A stretch of 64,000 nt of DNA. Source: Bradyrhizobium genosp. L. Lineage in GTDB: Bacteria; Pseudomonadota; Alphaproteobacteria; Rhizobiales; Xanthobacteraceae. Made by a program: the position numbers and the translations under genes. Where the stretch lies: positions 5,518,001 through 5,582,000 of the forward strand of contig NZ_CP061378.1 in assembly GCF_015624485.1 (NCBI RefSeq), read 5' to 3'. Below the pieces are notes generated by a model. The model was not told the origin of the DNA. It saw only the letters and a program-made list of their open reading frames with translations, and did no database searches. Of the stretch, positions 55,251 through 63,721 are shown piece after piece. Numbering within the stretch: position 1 is the first letter of the stretch; each line of letters begins with the position of its first letter.

Positions 55251-55266
55251 TACCTACTAGAAGGTA
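55251..55266. promoter_or_regulatory. Operator 2: CTAG-centred near-palindrome before tetR
   Basis: TACCTACTAGAAGGTA, perfect arms TACCT/AGGTA with one central mismatch. It starts 3 bases after the -35-like TTGACA (55242-55247) and ends 9 bases before the tetR ATG. It shares the CCTACTAG core with operator 1, which suggests one TetR dimer class binds both and autoregulates. Confidence 0.7.
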
Positions 55267-55275
55267 GGCGACGAT

Positions 55276-55863
55276 ATGGAATCGATAGCTTCGACTTCAG
55301 AGCGGATTCTCGACGTCGCGCAGTCCCTTATCGTCGCGGGCGGCTATAACGCATTCAGCTATGCCGACATCTCGGATGCGATCGGGATCAGGAAGGCGAG
55401 CATCCACCATCACTTCCCGACCAAGGCCGAGCTGGTCGCGGTGTTGGTGGATCGCTACCGGCAGCAGACGGAAGCAGGTTTGAAGGCCGTTCAGGAGCAG
55501 TTCTCCAGCCCCGCCGACCAATTGCAGTCCTACCTGAACTTCTGGCGGACGTGCATTCGCGATGCTTCGCTGCCGTTTTGCGTCTGTGCCATGCTTGCCG
55601 GCGAGATGCAGATGCTGCCGGACGAGGTCGCATCGCGCGTCCGTGCCTATTTCCATCATCTCGCGAGATGGCTTGCGTCGGTGCTGCAAGCCGGATCGGA
55701 GCAGCAGCTGTTCCGGTTGGACAAGCGGCCGGACGAGGAAGCCCATGTGCTGATGGCATCGGTTCATGGCGCGATGCTCTCTGCGCGGGCTCTCAGTGAT
55801 CCCGGACTGTTCAGCGCAATCGTCGACGCCCAGATCGGCAGGCTGCTGAAAGCGGATCGCTAG
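55276..55863 (+). CDS. TetR/AcrR family transcriptional regulator
   Basis: 195 residues. The HTH is at about 9-55: ILDVAQSLIVAGGYNAFSYADISDAIGIRKASIHHHFPTKAEL (core GIRKASIHHHFPTK). The C-terminal region (TetR_C type) contains FCVCAMLAGEMQMLPDEV. It divergently faces a membrane-protein gene across two matching operators and is probably its repressor and its own. Its TAG stop overlaps the first base of a dispersed palindromic repeat. Confidence 0.92.
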   Translation: MESIASTSERILDVAQSLIVAGGYNAFSYADISDAIGIRKASIHHHFPTKAELVAVLVDRYRQQTEAGLKAVQEQFSSPADQLQSYLNFWRTCIRDASLPFCVCAMLAGEMQMLPDEVASRVRAYFHHLARWLASVLQAGSEQQLFRLDKRPDEEAHVLMASVHGAMLSARALSDPGLFSAIVDAQIGRLLKADR

Positions 55864-55963
55864 AGCATGATCCGGAAAAGTGTGAAGCGGTTTTCCGGAA
55901 AGATCATGCTCAAACAAGGAACTAAAGCGCGATGACGATTCATCCGAATCTCATCGCGCTTTA
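55863..55963. repeat. Composite dispersed palindromic repeats (GAGCATGATC family, copy 2, plus AAAGCGCGATGA hairpin)
   Basis: GAGCATGATC ... GATCATGCTC (55863-55911) with centre GTGTGAAGCGGTTTTCC, then a second perfect 13-bp inverted repeat TAAAGCGCGATGA / TCATCGCGCTTTA (55923-55963). Both lie between convergent genes; the first begins within the tetR stop codon. Likely also works as a bidirectional terminator. Confidence 0.8.
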
Positions 55964-55975
55964 AAGCCGATCGGC

Positions 55976-58237
55976 CTACTGCTCGCCGTCGCGCAGGCGG
56001 CGGTAGACCGCGCCCAGCACGTTGGAATAATCGTCGGTCCACACCCGCTGGTTCTCGGTCGGCTCGGTCTCGGCCCAGACCTCGGAGGAGGCGAGCTTGC
56101 CGACGTCGGCCTCGTCGCGCGCGGAGACCACGACCGAGGTCGAGAAGATGTACTCGTTGTCGCGGCCGGAATCCTCGCTGTAGACCCAGCTCTTCATCTC
56201 GTTGGCGTCGGCGATGCCGACCACGACGCTGGCGAGCTCGAGGTGCCGGTTGGAGACGTGCATCACGACGGCGCCCTGCGGGGCTAACTTTTGTTTGTAG
56301 ATCGCCATCGCCTCCTCGGTCGCGAGGTGGATCGGGATCGCGTCCGACGAATAGGCGTCGACGATGATGAGATCGTAGATGCCGTCGGGCTCCTTGGCGA
56401 AGGTCAGCCGCGCGTCGCCGATCACCGGCTTCAGGTTCGGCTCGCAGTTCTGGATGTAGGTGAAATATTTCGGGTCGCGCGCGGTATCGACCATGGATTG
56501 GTCGATCTCGAAGAACTTCCAGTCCTCGCCGGGCTGTGACGCGCAGGTCAGCGTGCCCGAGCCGAGCCCGATCACCGCCACCTTCAGCGGGGCGCCCTTG
56601 CGCTCGCGCATCGCCGTGATCGCCTGCCCGATGCCACCGTCCTTGTGGTAGTAGCTGATCGGCTCCGGCCGCCCGGTAACCGGCGAGCCGTCGTCGTTCC
56701 TGAATTTTTGCGCGCCGTGGATCGTGGTGCCGTGCATCAGCACATGATACTGCCCGCTCGGCGTCACCACGATCTTGTGCACGCCGAAGAAGCTGCGCAC
56801 GGTCTCGACCCGGCCGTCATCGGAGGGATAGGCGCGCAGCAGCACCAGCGCGACCACGACGGTGGCGAAGATCTTCCAGCGACCCGCGTTGAGCGCGAGC
56901 GCCAGCAGCGCCGAGAGCACGCCGACGCCGCCGATCACCCAGACCCGCCAGTCGTCGATCCAGTTGAACGGTTTTCCGGTCAGATAGGACGGCCCGATCA
57001 GCACCGCCGCCAGCACCGCGAGGAACGGCCAGTACCATGCGCTCCAGCGCGGCAGCCGCTCGTTGCCGGCAGGACGGCACAGCGCGGCGAGCGCCAGCAG
57101 GATCGGATATTCGGCGACCCAGGAGAAGGTGAACGGCGCGATCAGGCCCGCAAACAGCCCGCCGATCATGCCGCCGAACGACAGCGCGACATAGAAGCCG
57201 GTGAGATATTTCGCCGCGGGGCGCGTGCGCGCCAGCTCGCCGTGGCAGGCCATCGCAATGATGAAGAAGCAGAGCTGGTGGCCGCCGAGCGTCAGCAGCA
57301 GGTTCTGCTCGCCACCGACGGCGAGCAGCACGACGACACCGGCGATCGCCAGCGGCTGTAACAGCAGCATCCACCGATGCGGCAGCAGCGGGCGCGACTG
57401 GAACACCAGCACCCAGGTCAACAGATAGAGCGACAGCGGCAGCACCCAGAGCAGCGGCGCAGCCGCGACGTCCGTCGAGATATGCGCGGTCACCGCGATC
57501 AGGAGACCCGACGGCACCGCGGCGAGGAAAATCCAGCGCAAGCGCAGCAGCCACGACGGCGCCGGACGCTCCGCATCGTCACCGTCCAGGTTGAGCGCGG
57601 CCGTGCCGGCAGGCGCCCGCAGCAGCAAGATGCCGCAGCCCGCGATCAGCACGATCAGGAGGCCATAGCCGCAGGTCCAGATCAGGTTCTGGGTGCGCAG
57701 CGTGAACATCGGCTCCAGCAGCACCGGATAGGACAGCAGCGCCAGGAAGCTGCCGATGTTCGAGGAGGCGTAGAGGAAATACGGATCGGGACCATCGGGA
57801 TGGCCGGTGCGCACGAACCAGGCCTGCAGCAGCGGATTGTTGGCGGCGAGCGCGAAGAACGGCAGCCCGATCGAGACCGCGAACAGGCCGAGCAGCCAGA
57901 GCGCGTAGCCCGAGGTCGGCGGCTCGCCCCAGCCGCTCTTGATCGCCAGCGGCAGCGTCAGCAGCGCGACCACGAGCAGCACCAGATGCACCGCGACCGG
58001 AACGGCGCGGCGCTTCAGCTTCATCAGCAGATGCGCATAGGCATAGCCGGCGAGCAGCAGCGACTGGAAGAACACCATCGCCACCGACCACACCGCCGGC
58101 GAGCCGCCGAGCCGCGGCAACACCATCCTGGTGAACAGCGGCTGCACCGAGAACAGCAGCAGCGCGCTGACGAAGATCGCAGCCGTGTAGACAACCAGCA
58201 CCAGCCGGTTTCGCGAGGCGGACGGCTCAGACGTCAT
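55976..58237 (-). CDS. Fused MFS/spermidine synthase-like membrane protein
   Basis: 753 residues. The N-terminal two thirds have about 12 membrane segments (ALLLFSVQPLFTRMVLPRLGG at the start); the C-terminal part from about 490 is a spermidine-synthase-like Rossmann domain with VAVIGLGSGTLTCASQPGE, a FEIDQ acidic residue and IIVDAYSSDAIPIHLATEEA. The catalytic Asp-Ala-Tyr-Ser pattern is present. Proteins of this kind are widespread and their substrate is unknown. The ATG at 58237 has GGGAG five bases upstream. Monocistronic. Confidence 0.9.
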   Translation of the reverse strand: MTSEPSASRNRLVLVVYTAAIFVSALLLFSVQPLFTRMVLPRLGGSPAVWSVAMVFFQSLLLAGYAYAHLLMKLKRRAVPVAVHLVLLVVALLTLPLAIKSGWGEPPTSGYALWLLGLFAVSIGLPFFALAANNPLLQAWFVRTGHPDGPDPYFLYASSNIGSFLALLSYPVLLEPMFTLRTQNLIWTCGYGLLIVLIAGCGILLLRAPAGTAALNLDGDDAERPAPSWLLRLRWIFLAAVPSGLLIAVTAHISTDVAAAPLLWVLPLSLYLLTWVLVFQSRPLLPHRWMLLLQPLAIAGVVVLLAVGGEQNLLLTLGGHQLCFFIIAMACHGELARTRPAAKYLTGFYVALSFGGMIGGLFAGLIAPFTFSWVAEYPILLALAALCRPAGNERLPRWSAWYWPFLAVLAAVLIGPSYLTGKPFNWIDDWRVWVIGGVGVLSALLALALNAGRWKIFATVVVALVLLRAYPSDDGRVETVRSFFGVHKIVVTPSGQYHVLMHGTTIHGAQKFRNDDGSPVTGRPEPISYYHKDGGIGQAITAMRERKGAPLKVAVIGLGSGTLTCASQPGEDWKFFEIDQSMVDTARDPKYFTYIQNCEPNLKPVIGDARLTFAKEPDGIYDLIIVDAYSSDAIPIHLATEEAMAIYKQKLAPQGAVVMHVSNRHLELASVVVGIADANEMKSWVYSEDSGRDNEYIFSTSVVVSARDEADVGKLASSEVWAETEPTENQRVWTDDYSNVLGAVYRRLRDGEQ

Positions 58238-58342
58238 GAAGGCTCCCGGTCTCAATCCGGCAGATCAACACCGGGCGATCGCATTGGACCATAGCGCCAT
58301 ACGACGGGCAACTCGGCCGCCGATGCCAATCGCTTGAGCTGT

Positions 58343-58717
58343 TCAGGTCACACGAACGTCATCGGCCGCGCCGGCTTCGTCCGTCTGCGGCCGAAACGGC
58401 GTCCGTCCCATCCAGGGCTGCATTTCCAGATGTTGCAGCCAATCCTTGACCGACGGGATCCAGCCAAGATCGTCTTTGACGTGCTGTTCGCCGACCGTGC
58501 GCACCGGCACCTGCTTGCCGACACTGTTGGTCAGCGTCGCGCCGAAAATCGTCTCGCAGAGGAAGATGCCTTCGCTGTGATGACGGAGCGCGCGGTGCCG
58601 CACATCGGCAAGATGTGCCTTGCTCTCGTCGAACCAGTCGTGGATCGGGAGATAATCCTCAGGTACGCCGCCGAACAGACGGGCCGAGCGAACTGCGTGA
58701 TGATAGGGATGCGCCAT
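58343..58717 (-). CDS. Conserved hypothetical protein (DUF6915-like)
   Basis: 124 residues, no membrane segment. Conserved-looking segments are HPYHHAVRSARLFGGVPEDYLPIHDWFDESKAH, RHRALRHHSEGIFLCETIFGA and VGEQHVKDDLGWIPSVKDWL (the long first one is quoted by its ends: HPYHHAV and DWFDESKAH). Histidine-rich spacing suggests metal or nucleic acid contacts. I recall such proteins as DUF6915, without known function. It starts 6 bases after the preceding gene (58724), so the two form an operon. Confidence 0.65.
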   Translation of the reverse strand: MAHPYHHAVRSARLFGGVPEDYLPIHDWFDESKAHLADVRHRALRHHSEGIFLCETIFGATLTNSVGKQVPVRTVGEQHVKDDLGWIPSVKDWLQHLEMQPWMGRTPFRPQTDEAGAADDVRVT

Positions 58718-58723
58718 CGCCGG

Positions 58724-59446
58724 CTACCTCGCGATCTTTCGATTTTGCGTCACGGGATCGGCGCCAGGGTCGTCGGTCACGGTACAGTTGTCGAGATCAA
58801 CCGTGAAGGCTCCATACATGGTGTACTCACCCGTGCCGAAGCCGCCGCTGAGCAGCATCGATGCAAATTCCTGCGACAACCACTGGTGAACAAAGATAGC
58901 AACTCTGTCGCGCTCGCTGCGGCCCTCATTCCTCGTCATCACGCCGTGGGTCACCAGCCGATCAAGAAGACCGCGATCCGTCAGTTGCTGCACCAACGCA
59001 TTCGCGTCGAGCGTGCCACCTGCGGCAAGCTTCGCGTGATCGAGCCACGCGAAGCCCTCATCACCGCCCCCATCATATCGACAGTAAAGCTGCCGGACAC
59101 CGAGATCGCGCAGTTCCGGCACGCTGACGGCAAGGAGCCGCTGACGGCGGAATGTCCCCTGAGCCGTCCGCGCCGCAGTCTCGGCCGCAGCAGATTGTGC
59201 GACCTGTGCGGCCGGCAGCTTCCGACCAAGCAAGCGATTCCAGAAGCTCAGGCGCGGAAGCGAGATGTTCTTGGGAGTTGACGGCTCGGGCGGGACGTCC
59301 AGCGAAAAATGAACTGGATCATGCTCCTGATCATAGCCGCGATAGATCGGCGCCGGCAGATAGACAAACTCGTCGGCGCGCGGCGCCGGCAGCTCGGAAC
59401 CATCTTCGGGCCAAACGATCTCACTTTCATCAAAGATGAACGGCAT
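58724..59446 (-). CDS. Conserved hypothetical protein (DUF6878-like C-terminal region)
   Basis: 240 residues. A proline-rich acidic N-terminal half (about 1-75) is followed by a region reminiscent of DUF6878: LYCRYDGGGDEGFAWLDH, then FVHQWLSQEFASMLLSGGFG and YTMYGAFTVDLDNCTVTDD. No signal or membrane segment. Function unknown; in my recollection similar proteins occur on plasmids and genomic islands. First gene of a two-gene operon with the DUF6915-like gene; a fairly isolated pair with no mobile-element remnants. Confidence 0.6.
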   Translation of the reverse strand: MPFIFDESEIVWPEDGSELPAPRADEFVYLPAPIYRGYDQEHDPVHFSLDVPPEPSTPKNISLPRLSFWNRLLGRKLPAAQVAQSAAAETAARTAQGTFRRQRLLAVSVPELRDLGVRQLYCRYDGGGDEGFAWLDHAKLAAGGTLDANALVQQLTDRGLLDRLVTHGVMTRNEGRSERDRVAIFVHQWLSQEFASMLLSGGFGTGEYTMYGAFTVDLDNCTVTDDPGADPVTQNRKIAR

Positions 59447-59618
59447 TGGCGCTCCCTGCCCCGCAGCTCGAATGAACGAATCCTGCCTGCAGAAAGGCTA
59501 GCCGCCCGCGCAAATGTTGTCGAACGATCGTATTCGGAGTGGTACGGCTTGTGACCATTCTGCTGCTCAGACATCGCGGGCGGTGGTCGGATCACACTGT
59601 TCAGCCATTAGAAGCGCA

Positions 59619-61226
59619 ATGCCCAATCGCGAATATGACGTCGTCATCATCGGAGCCGGCCACAACGGCCTCACCTGCGCGGCCTATCTCGCGATGGCGG
59701 GCTTGCGCGTGAAGGTCGTGGAGCGGCGCAAGGTGGTCGGCGGCGCCGCGGTCACGGAAGAATTCTGTCCGGGGTTTCGCAATTCGGTTGCCGCCTACAC
59801 GGTGAGTTTGCTCAACCCGCAGATTATGTCTGACCTGAAACTCGCCGAGCACGGGTTGAGGATCGTCGAGCGCCGCGCCCAGAATTTCCTGCCCGCGCCC
59901 GACGGCAGCTATCTCCTGACCGGCGAAGGCCGCACCCGGGACTCGGTCGCGAAACTCAGCGCGCACGACGCCGACGCGATCGGCGCGTTCTCGGCCGAAC
60001 TCGAAGCCATCGCGGACGTGCTGCGGCAATTCGTGCTGCGCGCGCCGCCCAACATCGTCGAGGGCTTTGGCCTCGGCGCAATGGGCGAGGCCTTCAACGC
60101 GCTCGGCACCGCCAACATCCTGCGGCACCTGTCGCTGGAGCAGCAGCGCGACCTGCTCGACCTGTTCACCCGCTCGGCCGGCGAGATGCTCGACGAGCGC
60201 TTCGAAAGCGACCTGGTCAAGGCGCTGTTCGGCTTCGATGCCATCGTCGGCAATTATGCCAGCCCGTATGCGGCGGGCTCGGCCTATGTGATGCTGCACC
60301 ACGCCTTCGGCGAGGTGAACGGCAAGAAGGGCGTCTGGGGCCACGCCATCGGCGGCATGGGCGCGATCACGCAGGCGATGGCGCACGCGGCAGGCAGCCA
60401 TGGCGTCGAGATCACCACCGACGCCGGCGTGCGCGAGGTGATCGTCGAGAAGGATCGCGCGGTGGGCGTCATCCTGGACAATGGCGAGACCATCCGCGCC
60501 AGATATGTCGTGTCGAACGTCAATCCGAAGCTGCTCTATACCCGGCTGGTGCCGGCGGGCGCGCTGACCGCGGAATTTTCCGCACGCATCGCGCGCTGGC
60601 GCAACGGCTCGGGCACGTTCCGAATGAATGTTGCGCTTCAGAGCCTGCCTTCGTTCAGCGCGCTCCCCGGGGCGGGCGATCACCTCACCGCCGGCATCAT
60701 CATCGCGCCTGATCTCGGCTACATGGACCGCGCCTGGCAGGACGCGCGCGCATTCGGCTGGAGCCGCGCGCCGGTCGTCGAGGTCCTGATCCCCTCGACG
60801 CTCGACGACAGCCTGACGCCGCCGGGCCAGCATGTCGCGAGCCTGTTCTGCCAGCACGTCGCGCCGGAGCTGCCCGACGGCAAATCCTGGGACGACCATC
60901 GCGAGGCGGTCGCCGACCTCATGATCGCAACCGTCGACCAGTACGCGCCGGGCTTTGCCGCAAGCGTGGTCGGCCGCCAGATCCTGTCGCCGCTCGACCT
61001 CGAGCGGCAGTTCGGGCTGCTTGGCGGCGACATCTTCCACGGCGCATTGTCGCTCAACCAGCTGTTCTCGGCGCGGCCGATGCTCGGCCACGCCGACTAC
61101 CGCGGCCCCCTGAAGGGCCTCTACCATTGCGGCTCCGGCGCCCACCCCGGCGGCGGCGTCACCGGCGCCCCCGGCCACAATGCCGCAAAGGCGATCTTGG
61201 CCGACCACCGCGCGCTGTTCGGATAG
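59619..61226 (+). CDS. PYROXD2-like FAD/NAD(P)-dependent oxidoreductase
   Basis: 535 residues. FAD-binding motif VVIIGAGHNGLTCAAYLAMAGL (GxGxxG at 11-16 or so), followed by VVERRKVVGGAAVTEEF. The C-terminal region GLYHCGSGAHPGGGVTGAPGHNAA is the typical phytoene-desaturase-superfamily end that closes the FAD site. The closest named relatives are PYROXD2-type proteins rather than true carotenoid desaturases; no carotenoid genes are nearby. ATG at 59619 gives the full Rossmann start. Confidence 0.9.
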   Translation: MPNREYDVVIIGAGHNGLTCAAYLAMAGLRVKVVERRKVVGGAAVTEEFCPGFRNSVAAYTVSLLNPQIMSDLKLAEHGLRIVERRAQNFLPAPDGSYLLTGEGRTRDSVAKLSAHDADAIGAFSAELEAIADVLRQFVLRAPPNIVEGFGLGAMGEAFNALGTANILRHLSLEQQRDLLDLFTRSAGEMLDERFESDLVKALFGFDAIVGNYASPYAAGSAYVMLHHAFGEVNGKKGVWGHAIGGMGAITQAMAHAAGSHGVEITTDAGVREVIVEKDRAVGVILDNGETIRARYVVSNVNPKLLYTRLVPAGALTAEFSARIARWRNGSGTFRMNVALQSLPSFSALPGAGDHLTAGIIIAPDLGYMDRAWQDARAFGWSRAPVVEVLIPSTLDDSLTPPGQHVASLFCQHVAPELPDGKSWDDHREAVADLMIATVDQYAPGFAASVVGRQILSPLDLERQFGLLGGDIFHGALSLNQLFSARPMLGHADYRGPLKGLYHCGSGAHPGGGVTGAPGHNAAKAILADHRALFG

Positions 61227-61384
61227 GCCGCGGGTCGCGCGGCAACCCGGTGGATAGGTCTGTGGAGAGCCGGTGGATCGGCGGTGGACTGACGCCCGTG
61301 TCACGGCGGGATGTCCGGTGGAGATCGCTGTGGGCAGGCGGTAGTGTCTCCGCTTAGCGGCAAGCTTAGCAAGGGAGGGTGACG

Positions 61385-61558
61385 ATGGATGATCTTAGGG
61401 ATAGTTCTGGCCAGCGCGAGCCCAGCGATTTGCAGGGAATTTGCATCCATTGCCAACATCCGATCGGGTATCATCATCATGAGGGCGACAGATGCAGTTG
61501 CAAGGATTGCATGTGCCCCGGGTATCAAGGCTATCCGCGTGCGGAAAATTCAAACTGA
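61385..61558 (+). CDS. 57-residue Cys/His-rich small protein
   Basis: Short gene found by eye: ATG at 61385 has GGGAGGG five bases upstream, stop TGA at 61556. The protein has six Cys (20, 23, 37, 39, 42, 44) and five His (22, 25, 30-32) arranged CIHCQHPIGYHHHEGDRCSC, then KDCMC, a compact metal-site-like cluster (probably Zn or Cu). No signal peptide, so cytosolic. I do not recognise the family. It sits between the oxidoreductase and the flp gene, convergent with the latter. Confidence 0.7.
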   Translation: MDDLRDSSGQREPSDLQGICIHCQHPIGYHHHEGDRCSCKDCMCPGYQGYPRAENSN

Positions 61559-61682
61559 GACACTACCGGGCAGGCAGTGGAGCACCGGCTGACAACCTCG
61601 CCGCACAGGACTGGATAGCCTGTTGGCAAATCTGCGGACAACCTGTGGACATCCATGGGACGACGAACCGCGCCCTTGCCCC

Positions 61683-61720
61683 CAAAAAGAAAACACCGGG
61701 CGCGTGATGCCGCCCGGTGT
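61683..61720 (-). terminator. Factor-independent terminator of the Flp pilin gene
   Basis: Stem ACACCGGGCG / CGCCCGGTGT (61693-61720) with an eight-base loop; on the minus strand it is followed by TTTCTTTTT. It lies 24 bases after the pilin stop codon (61745). A classic intrinsic terminator. Confidence 0.9.
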
Positions 61721-61744
61721 CCTGAGAACGCCGTCAGGAGTTCG

Positions 61745-61909
61745 TTACTTGAGCGAACCGCTAATCGAATTGAAGGTTCCACTCAGCGCCGAGCCGACGC
61801 CGTTCACCGCCGCGATGATGGCAATTGCGATGCCGGTTGCGATCAGGCCGTATTCGATCGCGGTCGCGCCGGATTCATCGCGCAAAAACTCAACAACAAA
61901 AGCCTTCAT
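61745..61909 (-). CDS. Flp/Fap type IVb pilin, short
   Basis: 54-residue Flp pilin precursor, too short for many gene callers. It reads MKAFVVEFLRDESGATAIEY, then GLIATGIAIAIIAAV and a small C-terminal end. The prepilin peptidase would cut after Gly14, leaving the hydrophobic ATAIEYGLIA helix with Glu5. Its own terminator follows, and it is not near any tad/cpa assembly gene in this window, so assembly depends on machinery elsewhere. The upstream region on the minus strand (61910-62088) is AT-rich, with GGTTCCGGTTCCGGAACC-type symmetry at about 61959-61976. Confidence 0.92.
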   Translation of the reverse strand: MKAFVVEFLRDESGATAIEYGLIATGIAIAIIAAVNGVGSALSGTFNSISGSLK

Positions 61910-62088
61910 GACAAAGTCCTGCCCATGGTTTCGATGTTTGATTTCGTAGGGAACTCGGGGTTCCGGTTCCGGAACCAGTAATAATACGGTAAAATCTAAA
62001 GTTGTTTAAACGGGTTCCCGTTCCATTTCCGAGAAAATCGAATGAAATCTGAGTTGAATTTGGAGCAAAGACTGCGCTACCGGCAGCC

Positions 62089-62973
62089 ATGACCCCTGCC
62101 ACCCACCGCGCCAGCCTCACCCTGCCGGATGAATCGACCGCAAAGCGCGCGGTAGAAGCGCTTTCCGAGGCGTTTTACGAGGATCAGGCCGCCTTCGCGG
62201 CGTTCGAGCGGCCCGATGGGCGCTGGGACGTCACCGTCCACTTTGCCGAGGCGCCGGACCAAGCGCTGCTGCGCGACCTGATCGGACAAGCTGTGCGACA
62301 GGATGTCGCAGCCAGCATGATCTTCGACACCGTGGAGGCGAAGGATTGGGTGAAGGCCAGTCTGCAGGACCTGGTCCCGGTCCCGGCCGGGCGTTTCGTG
62401 GTCCATGGCCAGCATGACCGTCCCAAAATCCCGCCGAACAAGCTCGGCATCGAGATCGAGGCGGCACTCGCCTTCGGCACCGGCCATCACGGCACCACCC
62501 GCGGCTGCCTGCTGCTGCTCGACCACGTCCTGAAGGCCTATCAGCCGCGCCGCGTGCTCGACCTCGGCACCGGCACTGGCGTGCTGGCGATCGCCGCCGC
62601 CAAGGCGCTGCACGGCAAGGTGCTGGCGAGCGACATCGACCCGCCGTCGGTGCGGGTGGCCGCGGAAAATGCCCGATTGAACGAAACGAGCCCGCTGGTG
62701 GACGTGATCCGGGCCACCGGCTTTGCCGCGCCGCGCTTCGCCGCCGACGGGCCGTTCGACCTCGTGCTCGCCAACATCCTTGCCAACCCGTTAAGGCAGC
62801 TGGCCGGACCGATGGCGCGCCACCTGGCGTCGTCGGCGCAGGTCATCCTCTCCGGCCTGCTGACGCACCAGGCGCCGGCGGTGATCGCCGCCTACCGTGC
62901 CCGCGGGCTGGTGCCGCTCAGGCATCTCAAAATTGAAGGCTGGAGCAGCCTGCTGCTGCGCAAGGTGAAATGA
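62089..62973 (+). CDS. prmA: Ribosomal protein L11 methyltransferase
   Basis: SAM-dependent enzyme that trimethylates ribosomal protein L11. 294 residues, the same size as E. coli PrmA. N-terminal substrate domain to about 100; Rossmann domain with motif I VLDLGTGTGVLAIAAAKAL (156-174), the conserved FGTGHHGTTRGCLLLL before it, SDIDPPSVRVAAENARLN, and the catalytic motif VLANILANPLRQLAGPMAR. Its ATG overlaps none, but its stop overlaps the next gene by ATGA, so the pair is coupled. Confidence 0.94.
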   Translation: MTPATHRASLTLPDESTAKRAVEALSEAFYEDQAAFAAFERPDGRWDVTVHFAEAPDQALLRDLIGQAVRQDVAASMIFDTVEAKDWVKASLQDLVPVPAGRFVVHGQHDRPKIPPNKLGIEIEAALAFGTGHHGTTRGCLLLLDHVLKAYQPRRVLDLGTGTGVLAIAAAKALHGKVLASDIDPPSVRVAAENARLNETSPLVDVIRATGFAAPRFAADGPFDLVLANILANPLRQLAGPMARHLASSAQVILSGLLTHQAPAVIAAYRARGLVPLRHLKIEGWSSLLLRKVK

Positions 62974-63476
62974 CTGCCCCCGGCAGACAGTGCGGCGACT
63001 GCACGCTCTGCTGCAAGGTGATGGCGATCGAGCAACTGGCAAAGCCCGCCAGCGCGTGGTGCCCGCATTGCAAGCCTGGCCGCGGCTGCCGGATCTACGC
63101 CGACCGGCCGGGCGAATGCCGGAGCTTCGCCTGCGTCTGGCTCGTCAACGAGCACCTCGACGAGCACTGGAAGCCGAGCCGATCGAAGCTGGTCCTGACC
63201 ACATCCGAGGACGGGCTCGAGGTCCGCTGCGATCCCGGCTTTCCCGACGCCTGGCGCAAGGAACCGTTCCGCAGCGAGCTCGGAGAGTGGGCAATGTCCG
63301 GAGAGACGCTCGACATGACGCTGGTCGTGATCGTCGGCCAGCGCATGACGTTGGTGACGGCGGAGCGCGAATTCGATCTCGGCATTGTCGGCCCCGACGA
63401 GCGGATCGTGCGGGAGCTCGAAGGCGCCAGGGTGATCAATGCGACGGTGGTGAAGGCATCCGAGGTAGAGCGGTAG
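62970..63476 (+). CDS. YkgJ-like cysteine cluster protein
   Basis: 168 residues. Nine cysteines in the first 55 residues (8, 11, 14, 15, 31, 34, 40, 50, 55), with QCGDCTLCCKVMAIEQLAKP, WCPHCKPGRGCRIYADRPGEC and SFACVWLVNEHL. This is the zinc- or iron-sulfur-binding YkgJ-type cluster. The C-terminal half is compact, without cofactor motifs. Overlap with prmA (ATGA) makes cotranscription certain; a link to L11 methylation is only positional. Confidence 0.85.
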   Translation: MTAPGRQCGDCTLCCKVMAIEQLAKPASAWCPHCKPGRGCRIYADRPGECRSFACVWLVNEHLDEHWKPSRSKLVLTTSEDGLEVRCDPGFPDAWRKEPFRSELGEWAMSGETLDMTLVVIVGQRMTLVTAEREFDLGIVGPDERIVRELEGARVINATVVKASEVER

Positions 63477-63505
63477 TTTGAAGCCGCAATTTGCGCGTCG
63501 CGCTG

Positions 63506-63721
63506 CTATTCGGAGGCTGCGGGATCGCGGCTGACGATCGCGACCTTGTCTTCGCCTGCCTTGTCTTCAACGATCTTGCGCCTGATGCGTGCTTCGACGA
63601 AGCGGTCCAGCATCTGGACCATGAGGCCGCGCGGCTTTGATTCCGATTGCTCGTGTACGGCGGGCGCGACCGGGCTGCGGCGGCCCGGCGGTAAAATCTT
63701 CTCAAACGTGAATGCAGGCAT
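63506..63721 (-). CDS. Small conserved hypothetical protein
   Basis: 71 residues, basic N-terminal half (MPAFTFEKILPPGRRSP), Arg/Lys-rich helix (VEARIRRKIVEDKAGEDK) and no cysteine or membrane segment. The ATG at 63721 follows GAGGAG by seven bases, which decides the start against upstream in-frame codons. Function unknown. It faces the YkgJ-like gene end-to-end with 29 bases between stops. Confidence 0.65.
   Translation of the reverse strand: MPAFTFEKILPPGRRSPVAPAVHEQSESKPRGLMVQMLDRFVEARIRRKIVEDKAGEDKVAIVSRDPAASE

Noticed and set aside
59619..61226. Carotenoid desaturase
   Set aside because: Shares the superfamily FAD motifs but is more like PYROXD2 proteins, and no crt genes are nearby.
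61235..61680. GTGGA(T/C)-rich stretches resembling DnaA boxes
   Set aside because: Several TGTGGA-like words but none matches TTATCCACA well, and there is no dnaA, parAB or AT-rich unwinding element, so no origin is claimed.
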